DNA of 64,000 bases from Enterobacter sp. (GTDB taxonomy: Bacteria; Pseudomonadota; Gammaproteobacteria; Enterobacterales; Enterobacteriaceae). This document shows positions 7,662-15,538 of the stretch, in pieces. The stretch spans positions 62,001 through 126,000 of the forward strand of contig JALCNW010000003.1 of the NCBI GenBank assembly GCA_022649305.1, read 5' to 3'. A program made the translations under genes and the position numbers. The stretch's first letter is position 1, and each line of letters starts with the position of its first letter. Below the pieces are notes generated by a model. It made no database searches and was not told the DNA's origin. It worked only from the letters and a program-made list of their open reading frames with translations.

Positions 7662-9479
7662 TTATAAAAAGAACGACAGCTGACGTTCATGATCAGGCTG
7701 GCGAATAACAACCTGATTGTTATTAATATGAAGCAGCGGAGTGGCCGAGGTGTGCGGCGATTGACAGGCAGCGGTTACCGCGCAGCACAGCCAGCTTTCT
7801 CCTTGCGGAAGGGTGGTGGTGAGCATCGGAATAGAGGCGCATTCGGCAAACATGATGCTGCTGTTTGGGGGGGTCACCACGCTGTCCGGCACGCGCTGGA
7901 TAACGGGCGACAGATCGACAATCACGCTGCTGCCGTTTTCCGCATTGATTCGGCTCCCCCGTGCGCCCAGCTCAGGCTCTGCTTTCATCACCGCAAAACC
8001 GCCCTCCACCGTTTGCAGCGTTCGCGCGCTGTTCACGCGATGCAAACGGAGATGCCAGTCGCCAAACGGCACCAGCCAGGTATCGATGTGAACGTCATGC
8101 CACGGTGACCAACGCGAGAAAATGTAATTTTCATCCACGCGCACCGCTTCGCACTCCCGACGCCCACGGAAATAACTGTCACCATCGGCGAGCAGCAGCA
8201 TCGAATCGCAGGCAGCGTGTTTCAGACCAAAACGACCGCGCTCAATGGTGAAACCAAAGCGGCTGGAGTAGGCAAATTTGGTGTATTTCGCCTCGGTGTT
8301 GACGTAGTTGTTTAGCTCAAGCTGTCCAGCGGTGAGCATCGTGACGTGCTGCGAATTATCGGCGTGCATCAGGATTTGCTGCGCGTGTGCAATGACGTGT
8401 TTCTCGGCAAGCGCAGGCAACGGTTGTTCTTGCGCCTGCCAGAACGGATGCGCTTCCGGCAGCGCCAGGATCAGATAAGTTTTGAGCGCCCAGTACGGCG
8501 ATCCCGGCGAGTTATAGTCTTCGCACATGGCCAGGTTCGGATATGCAAACCCGAGCGTCAGGATGCCGTCGCGATCGAGAATAGGCTGCTGCTGCCACCA
8601 ACGAAGATGGCGCAAAATAATGCCTTTGACGATGCCCGGCGTGAACACATCCAGCCCGGAAAAGGCCACCGCGCTCCAGAAGGCCACCATCGCAAAACGA
8701 TAGGTCAGGCTGCGGCCAAACGGCACCGATGCGCCGTCGGCGGCGGACATATAAATGAAATCGTTGGCAAACAGCCGTGAGCGCTCGCGCAGCGCGTTCG
8801 CCCTCTCCTCGTCACCGCTGAGCGTGGCGTAAATCAGGCCGTAGAAGTGGAAGGCCATTGAGATGTAGTAATCTTTTGGGCGGCCTATACCGTCGGAATA
8901 CCAACCGTCACCGAGATAATAGGCGTCCATCATCGCAAAGCGGCGGTCGATTGCCCGCTGGTCGTAGGGCAACCCGGCGCGTTTGAACCCGAGCTGGACC
9001 ATAATGGCGAAGTAGTTCCAGTTGCTGTCCGGCATTTGCGCGTCGGTTATCTGGTTGAGCCACGCGTGCAGATTGATGATTTCACGCTCGCTGAACAGGT
9101 CGGTCAGCTTATCCTGCAATAGCGACAACCCCAGCCCGTACGCTGCCATCTCGACAAGACGTTGATCGTAGGGTGCGGTTTCGCCCCAGTAGCCAGGGCT
9201 TTGCGGATCGGTCCCTTGCTTGATAGCCGCGATGTATTTATCGCTGTACGGGGTGGTATCGCCCGCCGCCATTAACGGAAATAGCCCCCACAACACACGG
9301 GATAGCCCTTCCATCTGAGCCACGTCCGTGGCGTAGTGCGCGCAGGTTTCACCCAGCGAAAAGCGCGAACTTCCTTGCGGGAATTGTTTGTCCAGCGCGC
9401 CCAGCATTGCGTTTAATTCTGCCGCCACGTCCTGGCGGGAAGACAACGGATTTGATGTTTCTTTGTTTGCCGCACACAT
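7662..9479 (-). CDS. DUF2264 domain protein, probable intracellular glycan-active enzyme
   Basis: This 605-residue protein belongs to the DUF2264 family, an alpha-helical toroid followed by a beta-rich C-terminus resembling heparinase II-like lyases. The helical half (about 20-400) contains SNWNYFAIMVQLGFKR, DGWYSDGIGRPKDYY and PYWALKTYLILALP; the C-terminal half is beta-rich. The start MCAANKET was chosen because GAGG lies nine bases upstream; the longer ORF-track start would overlap a CRP-like site. No signal peptide is seen, so it is predicted cytosolic. It is first in the operon before the permease and GH88 gene. An intracellular lyase or hydrolase role is inferred from neighbours; the reaction is unknown. 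Confidence 0.8.
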   Translation of the reverse strand: MCAANKETSNPLSSRQDVAAELNAMLGALDKQFPQGSSRFSLGETCAHYATDVAQMEGLSRVLWGLFPLMAAGDTTPYSDKYIAAIKQGTDPQSPGYWGETAPYDQRLVEMAAYGLGLSLLQDKLTDLFSEREIINLHAWLNQITDAQMPDSNWNYFAIMVQLGFKRAGLPYDQRAIDRRFAMMDAYYLGDGWYSDGIGRPKDYYISMAFHFYGLIYATLSGDEERANALRERSRLFANDFIYMSAADGASVPFGRSLTYRFAMVAFWSAVAFSGLDVFTPGIVKGIILRHLRWWQQQPILDRDGILTLGFAYPNLAMCEDYNSPGSPYWALKTYLILALPEAHPFWQAQEQPLPALAEKHVIAHAQQILMHADNSQHVTMLTAGQLELNNYVNTEAKYTKFAYSSRFGFTIERGRFGLKHAACDSMLLLADGDSYFRGRRECEAVRVDENYIFSRWSPWHDVHIDTWLVPFGDWHLRLHRVNSARTLQTVEGGFAVMKAEPELGARGSRINAENGSSVIVDLSPVIQRVPDSVVTPPNSSIMFAECASIPMLTTTLPQGESWLCCAVTAACQSPHTSATPLLHINNNQVVIRQPDHERQLSFFL

Positions 9480-9536
9480 ACGCTCGTCCTCGTAATCATC
9501 TGCGGCAAAGAATAGTGAATCCCTACGGCGTAGAAA

Positions 9537-9552
9537 TGTTACCCGCGTCACA
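9537..9552. promoter_or_regulatory. candidate CRP-binding site for the DUF2264-permease-GH88 operon
   Basis: Read on the minus strand the site is TGTGA-CGCGGG-TAACA, nine of ten matches to TGTGA-N6-TCACA. It lies about 60-70 bp before the DUF2264 start in the intergenic region shared with the divergent araC-type gene. Catabolite control would fit a sugar operon. No convincing -35/-10 pair was identified nearby. Confidence 0.5.
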
Positions 9553-9645
9553 GCTGCGAGAGATGAATAAACCCGCAGTTGAGAAAATTTAAAAAGGTGG
9601 TTTATAAAGACAAACAGAAGCGTAAAAGTTGAGTTTTATTGCACT

Positions 9646-10500
9646 ATGCGTGAGACGCCAAAATCCGACCGTCTGGAGTTGATAACCTTAAACGACACCA
9701 TCGTGTCGTTCAGTCGACTGTTTGCCAATACCGTGCGATACCATCACTGGCATCAGTGTCTGGAAATACTGTATGTGGAAGCAGGTTTCGGTGTCGCGAT
9801 TGTCGATAACCGCCATTACACCATGCGTCCTGGGCGGCTGTTTTTCTTCCCACCGTTTACGCTCCACAAGGTGATGGTGGACGAACAGGCCGAAGCAATT
9901 TATCGCCGCACTATTATTCATCTGGATCACCACGCGGTGTTGAAAGCGCTGCGCGACTTCCCGCAGTCCCGGCAGCGTTTGCAAAAGTTGTCGCAGCGCG
10001 GAGGAGAAGCCTGGGTCGCCGATGTCGCGCATTGCCATACTCACATCGACCATCTGCTGGGCTGTTATCCGTTACCGATGAACAGCGAGAACGTCGCCAG
10101 CCTGCTGATTAGCCTGTTTGCGATGCTTCCGGATGACAACGACGGCGCGCCCGGCAGCAGCCACGGTATTGCCAGCCAGGTGATGTTCTGGCTCGACGAG
10201 AATTACCGGCAAAAATTCAGCCTCGCGCGTCTGGCAGAAGAGTTAGGCAAATCCCGCAGCTACGTTTCACGAAAATTCCACACCGAGACGGGCGAGAAAA
10301 TTCACGATTACCTGAACACATTGCGGCTGCGCAAAGCCTGTGAATGTCTGTTGCATTCTGATGCGAGCGTGCGGGATATCGCCACCCGCGTCGGGTTTTC
10401 TGACGTCACCTACTTTATCAGCGCGTTCAAAAAGGGTATCGGTGAGACACCCCTACAGTACCGAAAGAGTCATCTAGCGACTCTTCTTCCCGGGCTTTAA
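9646..10500 (+). CDS. AraC-family transcriptional regulator of the sugar operon
   Basis: This 284-residue regulator has an N-terminal cupin-type ligand domain (RYHHWHQCLEILYVEAGFG, then MRPGRLFFFPPFTLHKV) and a C-terminal double helix-turn-helix (about 180-275) with FSLARLAEELGKSRSYVSRKFH and VRDIATRVGFSDVTYFISAFKK. It is divergent from the DUF2264-permease-GH88 operon with 166 bp between, the usual layout for a local activator responding to the transported sugar. No strong ribosome site is visible before the ATG. Its last 27 bases overlap the 3' end of the convergent rpiR-type gene. Confidence 0.88.
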   Translation: MRETPKSDRLELITLNDTIVSFSRLFANTVRYHHWHQCLEILYVEAGFGVAIVDNRHYTMRPGRLFFFPPFTLHKVMVDEQAEAIYRRTIIHLDHHAVLKALRDFPQSRQRLQKLSQRGGEAWVADVAHCHTHIDHLLGCYPLPMNSENVASLLISLFAMLPDDNDGAPGSSHGIASQVMFWLDENYRQKFSLARLAEELGKSRSYVSRKFHTETGEKIHDYLNTLRLRKACECLLHSDASVRDIATRVGFSDVTYFISAFKKGIGETPLQYRKSHLATLLPGL

Positions 10501-11361
10501 GCCGCGATGGAATTCGTTAATACGCTTGATGGATTTAATGCTGCGCTGCGGCGCGGTGGACGCCACCGACAGCACGAGCATCTCCAGACACAGCAGGACC
10601 GTACCGTGCAGCGGAACTTTGCCTTTTTCGCCGCCGCGCGGAACGTGGATAACCACGTTAGCCTCTTTGCTAAATCGAGAATCCAGCGCGTTGGTTAATA
10701 AGATGGTCGGAATGCCCAGCCGTTTTGCCTCGCGCAGCGTGGTCTGCCCTTCACGATGCGCCGAATTTTGCGCCATCATCACCAGCACGTCACCGCGCTG
10801 AAGTTCAATGAGTTGCTCCGCAAGCCCAATTCCCGTGCGGTTGAGCGGCGTGGCGGGCAGCCCCATCCGGCTAAACATACGCGCAGTGTACTCCGCCAGA
10901 ATGCCCGACGCGCCAATGCCAAAAATGGCCACCTGGCGCGCCTCGCTCAGCAGCGCCACCGCCTGCGCCATGGCATAGCGATTGGCTGGCTCCGACAAGA
11001 CTTCGCAGGTGTGCTGATGGCCTTCCAGCACGAAGTCGATGCTGGAATTGACGTCGCTGGTCAGAATATTGACCGTGGTGGAGATCTTTTCGCTGGAGCT
11101 GATCGCTGGGCCAAACCAGTGCTCAAGCGTGCTTTTCAAATCCCGCAGCCCGGCAAATCCCAGCGCCTGAATCGCGCGCACCACCGTGGCATCGGAGGTT
11201 TTGAGCAGCGCGGCAATTTCCATCGCCGTTTGCTCCATCATCGCTTCGCGGTTTTCATTGATGTAGGTGGCGACCTGAAGCAGGCGAGGCGTCAACTGGT
11301 GTGCGCGGGCGCGAAAGCGTTCGCCGTAGACATCCACGCGAGATTTCTCTTTACGGATCAT
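10474..11361 (-). CDS. MurR/RpiR-family regulator coupled to the siderophore importer operon
   Basis: The N-terminal RpiR helix-turn-helix domain (about 10-90; AAYLLKT-type helix AALLKTSDATVVRAIQALGF) is followed by a SIS sugar-phosphate-binding domain (about 130-260; RQVAIFGIGASGILAEYTARMF, DVLVMMAQNSAHREGQTTL). At 295 residues it is of usual length. Its ATG overlaps the binding-protein stop by four bases (ATGA), so it is the last cistron of the ABC operon. Family members normally sense phosphosugars, which makes a siderophore context unusual. It may regulate the operon or the receptor. The sugar module upstream is a second possible target. Confidence 0.87.
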   Translation of the reverse strand: MIRKEKSRVDVYGERFRARAHQLTPRLLQVATYINENREAMMEQTAMEIAALLKTSDATVVRAIQALGFAGLRDLKSTLEHWFGPAISSSEKISTTVNILTSDVNSSIDFVLEGHQHTCEVLSEPANRYAMAQAVALLSEARQVAIFGIGASGILAEYTARMFSRMGLPATPLNRTGIGLAEQLIELQRGDVLVMMAQNSAHREGQTTLREAKRLGIPTILLTNALDSRFSKEANVVIHVPRGGEKGKVPLHGTVLLCLEMLVLSVASTAPQRSIKSIKRINEFHRGLKPGKKSR

Positions 11362-12305
11362 TTCAGCTCCGGCAGCGGACGGCCCGCGATGTGCGATTGC
11401 ACCTGCGCCGCCATCAGCCCCAGCGAGGCAAAGGAGTTAGAGATTGCCTCTTCGCGAGAGATCAGCACGTAATGCCCGGTGCGACAGGCGTTGAGGAACT
11501 GACACCAGCCGGGCATCACCGCGTCCATGGCCGCCAGCTCGTCCTGCGGCTTACCGCCGGTATCGCCCCGCCAGGTCGCAAAGACAAAATCGGCATCCAG
11601 CTCCGGCAGGCGTTCGGCGCTGACGTCAATACGTCCGCCGTCCGGAATACTCTCGATAAGCGGCGGGAAGGTGAAACCCGCGTCTCGCAGCACCCGGCCC
11701 AGAGAATGGTAGCTATGCATGGCGGTGATTTTCCCCTGGTTGGCCTGAATAACGGAAACGGAGATCTTACTGGTGTCGATTGTGGCCTTCAGCGCGTTAA
11801 TCTGTTCCTGATAGCGGCGCTCAAGAATGCTCAGTCGGGCCTGCGTACCGGTCAGTTGAGCCAGCTTGCGATAGATTTCCGGTGCGCCACCATCAAGATG
11901 ATCGATGCTCACCGTGGGGGCGATACGCGCTAGCTGCTCAACCGGCGTGTTGCGGGTGGGCTCGGTAATAATCAGATCCGGCTTTGCAGCCGCAATAGCT
12001 TCGATATCGATATCCGCCGTGCCGATAAACTGGATCTCGGAATTATCAAAATCAACGCCGGTTAACATGCCGCTGGAGCGGATAAAATGGCTGCCGTCAG
12101 GTCGGGTCCGGCCATGGCTGGCAATGGGCGGCACGCCCAGTTCAATCAGCGGAATCGTGATATCGAGGTCGTGTAGCGACACAATGCGCGTCGGGTGGAC
12201 CGGGACTTCCACCGTTCGACCTAAATCATCGGTGAAGGTCTGAACAGGTGCTGCGGCACTGGCGGTCACACTCACCAGAATCAGCATGGATAACAGTATG
12301 CGCAT
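11358..12305 (-). CDS. ferric-siderophore periplasmic binding protein (FecB/FepB-like)
   Basis: This is a class III (TroA/FecB-like) substrate-binding protein of 315 residues. A signal peptide (MRILLSMLILVSVTASAAA) is followed by DDLGRTVEVPVHPTRIVSLHDLD, the conserved start of siderophore-binding proteins, and by AIAAAKPDLIITEPT. It should deliver an Fe-siderophore from the periplasm to the two FecCD permeases encoded upstream. It lies 14 bp after the second permease gene and overlaps the rpiR gene by four bases. The ligand cannot be told from sequence. Confidence 0.88.
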   Translation of the reverse strand: MRILLSMLILVSVTASAAAPVQTFTDDLGRTVEVPVHPTRIVSLHDLDITIPLIELGVPPIASHGRTRPDGSHFIRSSGMLTGVDFDNSEIQFIGTADIDIEAIAAAKPDLIITEPTRNTPVEQLARIAPTVSIDHLDGGAPEIYRKLAQLTGTQARLSILERRYQEQINALKATIDTSKISVSVIQANQGKITAMHSYHSLGRVLRDAGFTFPPLIESIPDGGRIDVSAERLPELDADFVFATWRGDTGGKPQDELAAMDAVMPGWCQFLNACRTGHYVLISREEAISNSFASLGLMAAQVQSHIAGRPLPELK

Positions 12306-12319
12306 AGCTCTTTCCCTTT

Positions 12320-13372
12320 TTAAAAGCGATCCCGACGCTGCCAGAGCAGCACCAGGAAAAACGGCCCGCCAATCAGCGAAACAATAATTCCCGCAGGCAA
12401 CTGCAACGGCAGAAACGCCAGCCGTCCGAGGTTATCCGCCAGCAAAACCAGCAGCGCACCGAGTACCGCACTGCCCGCAAGCAGCGTGGTCTGGCCGCCG
12501 CGCAGTAAAAAGCGCGCCATGTGCGGCGCGATTAACCCCACAAATCCAATACTCCCCACGCAAGAAACGCAGGCTGCAGTCAATAAAACGGGGGCGATGA
12601 CCTGCAACAATGCCAGCCTGGCGGTGCGTACGCCCAGTCCGGTTGCGGCCTGATTGCCTAACAGCGAGACATCTGCTGCCCGGGCGGTAAACAGCAGTAG
12701 CGCAAATGCAGGAAGCGCCCAACCAGCGGCAACGATCACCAGCGTCCAGTTTGCCGCATGCAGACTCCCGGCCAGCCACAGCAGCGCAGTCTGGACGTCA
12801 CGCACGTCGGCGGTGGTCATAAAGACCCCCATTCCCGCCGCAAAGGCCCACGACACACCAATGCCGACCAGAATAAAACGCGGGCGCGAGATATCGCGCG
12901 CCAGCACAACGACCAGCAGCGCCGTCAACAAACCGCCTGCCATACCGATGACTGGTCGCCAGACTATGCCCAGCGCCGGGAACTGAAATATCAGCAGTAA
13001 TACCGCCACGCTGCACCCTTCCTTCACGCCAATCAAACCCGGGTCGGCAAGGCCGTTACGGGTGATGGACTGCATGGCGGCTCCCGCGACACCGAGCATG
13101 GCCCCGCACAGCAGCGCCATCATCAGGCGCGGCAGACGAATATCCTCGACGATGTAACGCGCGTCTGCACTCAGCGCGTCAGGATAAAATAGCGCCCGCG
13201 CCATCGCCGATGCAGGAATGGGTAACGAACCGTGGGTGAGACCGTAAAGCATCATGCCCAGTGCAAGCAGTATCAACATCCCCAGCAGTAGCAGCGCCTT
13301 AGGTCTGACCACGGCTGAAAAGGTGCCAAGGCGCAGCGGGCGAAGGCCAGCGCGCAGAATCGCTCGATTCAT
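12320..13372 (-). CDS. FecCD-family siderophore ABC permease (second subunit)
   Basis: This 350-residue inner-membrane permease has about ten hydrophobic segments and the FecCD signatures MLGVAGAAMQSITRNGLADPGLIGV and GFVGLIAPHMARFLL. It pairs with the permease encoded just upstream to form the transmembrane channel. It overlaps that gene by four bases, as do most genes in this operon, which indicates tight co-translation of the importer. Confidence 0.9.
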   Translation of the reverse strand: MNRAILRAGLRPLRLGTFSAVVRPKALLLLGMLILLALGMMLYGLTHGSLPIPASAMARALFYPDALSADARYIVEDIRLPRLMMALLCGAMLGVAGAAMQSITRNGLADPGLIGVKEGCSVAVLLLIFQFPALGIVWRPVIGMAGGLLTALLVVVLARDISRPRFILVGIGVSWAFAAGMGVFMTTADVRDVQTALLWLAGSLHAANWTLVIVAAGWALPAFALLLFTARAADVSLLGNQAATGLGVRTARLALLQVIAPVLLTAACVSCVGSIGFVGLIAPHMARFLLRGGQTTLLAGSAVLGALLVLLADNLGRLAFLPLQLPAGIIVSLIGGPFFLVLLWQRRDRF

Positions 13373-14352
13373 TTGAACATCCTCGTCGCCATGATGATAA
13401 ATACCGGTGCGCCCACCAGCGCGGTTACTACGCCCGTTGCCAGCTCGTGGGGGGCAAACAGCGTACGAGCCGCGATATCCGCCAGCAGTAACACCAGCGC
13501 TCCGCAGCAGGCCGACAGCGGTACCATCACGCGTATATCAGCCGACACCAGACGACGAATCGTCTGTGGCACCACCAGGCCGATAAACCCAATCGGCCCG
13601 GCAATGGACACCGCTGCGCCGCAAAGCAGTGCAATCGACAGCAACGCTACAATGCGCGTGCGAAGCAGTGAGACGCCCAGCCCTTGCGCCATGCGGTCTC
13701 CCAGCGCCAGCATGTTCACCGAAGGGGCAAGCCAGACCGCGAGCACAAGGCCAGTCGCGGCAATCCAGGCGGCGCTCCGCGTCGTCGCCCAGTTCAGGCC
13801 CGCTAAATCGCCCGCCAGCCAGGTGCGCATCGCCAGCAGCGTTTGTTCATCGAGAATAAGCACCGCCGCGGTGATTGACGAGGCAAACGCTGAGATTGCC
13901 ACGCCGCAAAGCGTGACTTTCATCGGGGTCAGCCCGGAACGCCCGGCAGACGACAGCGTTAATACCAGCAGAAATAAGGTCCCTGCGCCGACCGCCGCAA
14001 TTAGCGGACGGCCAAAGGGTAACGTCAGCCCGAGCGCGCTGGTGATGACGACCGCCAGCGCTGCCCCCGCGTTTAGCCCCAGAATATGCGGCTCGCCAAG
14101 AGGATTGCGGATCACCGCCTGCAACAGCACGCCCGCCACGCCGAGTGCGGCCCCGGTAATCAGAGCAGCAAGCAGGCGCAGCAGGCGTAGATTGACGATC
14201 ACGTTATGGTCAAAACTGCGCGGATCGAAGGCGAGAAAAGCCTGCACGACGGTTTGCGCAGGAATATAACGCGCACCAATCCCAAGATGCACAATCGCGC
14301 CCAGAAGCAGTAAACCGATGAAGACAACCGACGCCAGGCTCGCGCGCATCAC
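13369..14352 (-). CDS. FecCD-family siderophore ABC permease (first subunit)
   Basis: This 327-residue integral membrane protein carries the FecCD hallmarks ALGVAGVLLQAVIRNPLGEPHILGL and GFIGLVVPQTIRRLV. It forms the membrane part of the importer with the next permease. It overlaps the ATPase gene by four bases upstream and the next permease by four bases downstream. Confidence 0.9.
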   Translation of the reverse strand: MMRASLASVVFIGLLLLGAIVHLGIGARYIPAQTVVQAFLAFDPRSFDHNVIVNLRLLRLLAALITGAALGVAGVLLQAVIRNPLGEPHILGLNAGAALAVVITSALGLTLPFGRPLIAAVGAGTLFLLVLTLSSAGRSGLTPMKVTLCGVAISAFASSITAAVLILDEQTLLAMRTWLAGDLAGLNWATTRSAAWIAATGLVLAVWLAPSVNMLALGDRMAQGLGVSLLRTRIVALLSIALLCGAAVSIAGPIGFIGLVVPQTIRRLVSADIRVMVPLSACCGALVLLLADIAARTLFAPHELATGVVTALVGAPVFIIMATRMFK

Positions 14353-15158
14353 AACTTATCCCTGCGACGGCATGGCATAAAGAACGGTTTGCCGGTCATG
14401 GGGTTTATCGACATTTGCACGTCAACATCGAACACGGCTTTGATCAGCGCGGGGGTACACACATCGTCTTCATTGAGTACACCCTGCACCTTACCTTCGC
14501 GTAAAAAGACCAGCGTATCGCCGTAGTTCACCGCAAAGTTCAGATCGTGCAAGACCACGACGACGGTACGTCCGTGGTGGCGAGTTAAGTCGTGGAGAAG
14601 TTCGAGTATTTCGACCTGATAGCGCAGATCGAGAAAGGTGGTCGGCTCATCAAGTAAAATGTAAGGGGTTTGCTGCGCCAGGGCCATTGCAATCCAGCAT
14701 CGCTGACGCTGCCCGCCCGAGAGGCTATCTACAGGCAAATGAGCATAATCCTGCGTACCGGTTAAGCGCAGCGCCTCTTCAACGGCAAGCTCATCGGCGT
14801 CGGTCCACTGGCGCATAAAGTTTTGCCACGGAAAGCGCCCGCGCGATACCAGCTCAAAGACGGTGAGACCTTCTGGCAGCAGCGGTGATTGCGGCAAAAT
14901 GCCGAGTCTGCGCGAGACCGCTTTGGTGGGCTGGTCATGAATGACGTGACCATCCAGTCGTACCGCTCCGCCCATCGGTTGCAGCAGGCGGGCAATCGTA
15001 CTGAGTAGGGTCGATTTTCCGCACCCGTTCGCCCCGACCAGTACGGTCATTTTTTCAGGAGGAATGGTGAGGGTAATATCATCGACGATGATTTTTTTCT
15101 GATAGCCAGCAGTGAGGTTTTCGAGAACCAGCCCCTGCTCTGTCGCGTTCTGAGCCAC
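14349..15158 (-). CDS. siderophore ABC transporter ATPase (FepC/FecE-like)
   Basis: This 269-residue cytoplasmic ATPase has Walker A GANGCGKST (about 38-46), ABC signature LSGGQRQRCWIA, Walker B YILLDEPTTFLD and the switch histidine in VVVLHDLNFA. The start codon is GTG, with no strong ribosome site; no better in-frame ATG precedes the Walker motif. It is the first cistron of a five-gene operon (ATPase, permease, permease, binding protein, RpiR regulator) and lies back to back with the TonB-dependent receptor. A Fur-like site is just upstream. Confidence 0.9.
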   Translation of the reverse strand: MAQNATEQGLVLENLTAGYQKKIIVDDITLTIPPEKMTVLVGANGCGKSTLLSTIARLLQPMGGAVRLDGHVIHDQPTKAVSRRLGILPQSPLLPEGLTVFELVSRGRFPWQNFMRQWTDADELAVEEALRLTGTQDYAHLPVDSLSGGQRQRCWIAMALAQQTPYILLDEPTTFLDLRYQVEILELLHDLTRHHGRTVVVVLHDLNFAVNYGDTLVFLREGKVQGVLNEDDVCTPALIKAVFDVDVQMSINPMTGKPFFMPCRRRDKL

Positions 15159-15191
15159 GTGTATGCCAACTTAATCAAATTACAGACAAAT

Positions 15192-15210
15192 AAAAATAAA
15201 ACTCATTCTC
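15192..15210 (-). promoter_or_regulatory. candidate Fur box for the siderophore ABC operon
   Basis: On the minus strand the site reads GAGAATGAGTTTTATTTTT, about 12 of 19 matches to the classical Fur consensus. It lies 34-52 bp before the ATPase GTG start. Iron repression is expected for this class of operon; the match itself is moderate. Confidence 0.5.
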
Positions 15211-15233
15211 CTTTGAGAGTTTGCCGCTGCACT

Positions 15234-15410
15234 ATGTAGTAGTCAAGAGGATAAACACCCTAATAAAACCAGGGGTAAACCTCACTACATCACCTGACTC
15301 ATTGTAAATTTAATTGATATTTTTCATGGCGTTAATCCGTAAGAAGTCCGTAAAGTTACCCGGCGCACTTTCTGTAGCTGATTTTATCTTTTTTCCATTT
15401 ACTACTACAT
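15234..15410. repeat. inverted ATGTAGTAGT pair, candidate operator
   Basis: ATGTAGTAGT at 15234-15243 recurs as its exact reverse complement ACTACTACAT at 15401-15410, and a shorter copy (ACTACAT) lies at 15284-15290. The outer copies flank the divergent promoter region symmetrically and point at the two transcription units. They are distinct from the Fur-like sites and could be binding sites of the operon's RpiR regulator. Binding is inferred only from position. Confidence 0.45.
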
Positions 15411-15420
15411 TCCCGCATGA

Positions 15421-15439
15421 TTGAATGATTCTCAATTAC
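15421..15439 (+). promoter_or_regulatory. candidate Fur box for the TonB-dependent receptor
   Basis: TTGAATGATTCTCAATTAC matches about 11 of 19 positions of the Fur consensus, with the central AATGAT and TCA well kept. It lies about 100 bp upstream of the receptor ATG. Confidence 0.45.
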
Positions 15440-15538
15440 ATACCCGAACCCACACAGGCGAACGGGTAGCGCGTGACGGGCAATGACACACCAGCTTCAC
15501 CCGCGAGCATTCGCCGGGTATTTCGGGATAACGATTAA

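Larger units (their letters stand above)
15159..15538. other. divergent promoter region between siderophore importer and receptor
   Basis: This A+T-rich 380-bp gap holds no credible gene. It contains two Fur-like sites, one near each gene, and three copies of ATGTAGT, two of which extend to a perfect 10-bp inverted pair. Clear sigma-70 hexamers could not be assigned with confidence. Confidence 0.7.

Noticed and set aside
13373-14269. 298-residue plus-strand ORF opposite the FecCD permease
   Set aside because: Ala/Ser/Thr-rich low-complexity translation typical of the antisense of a membrane protein gene.
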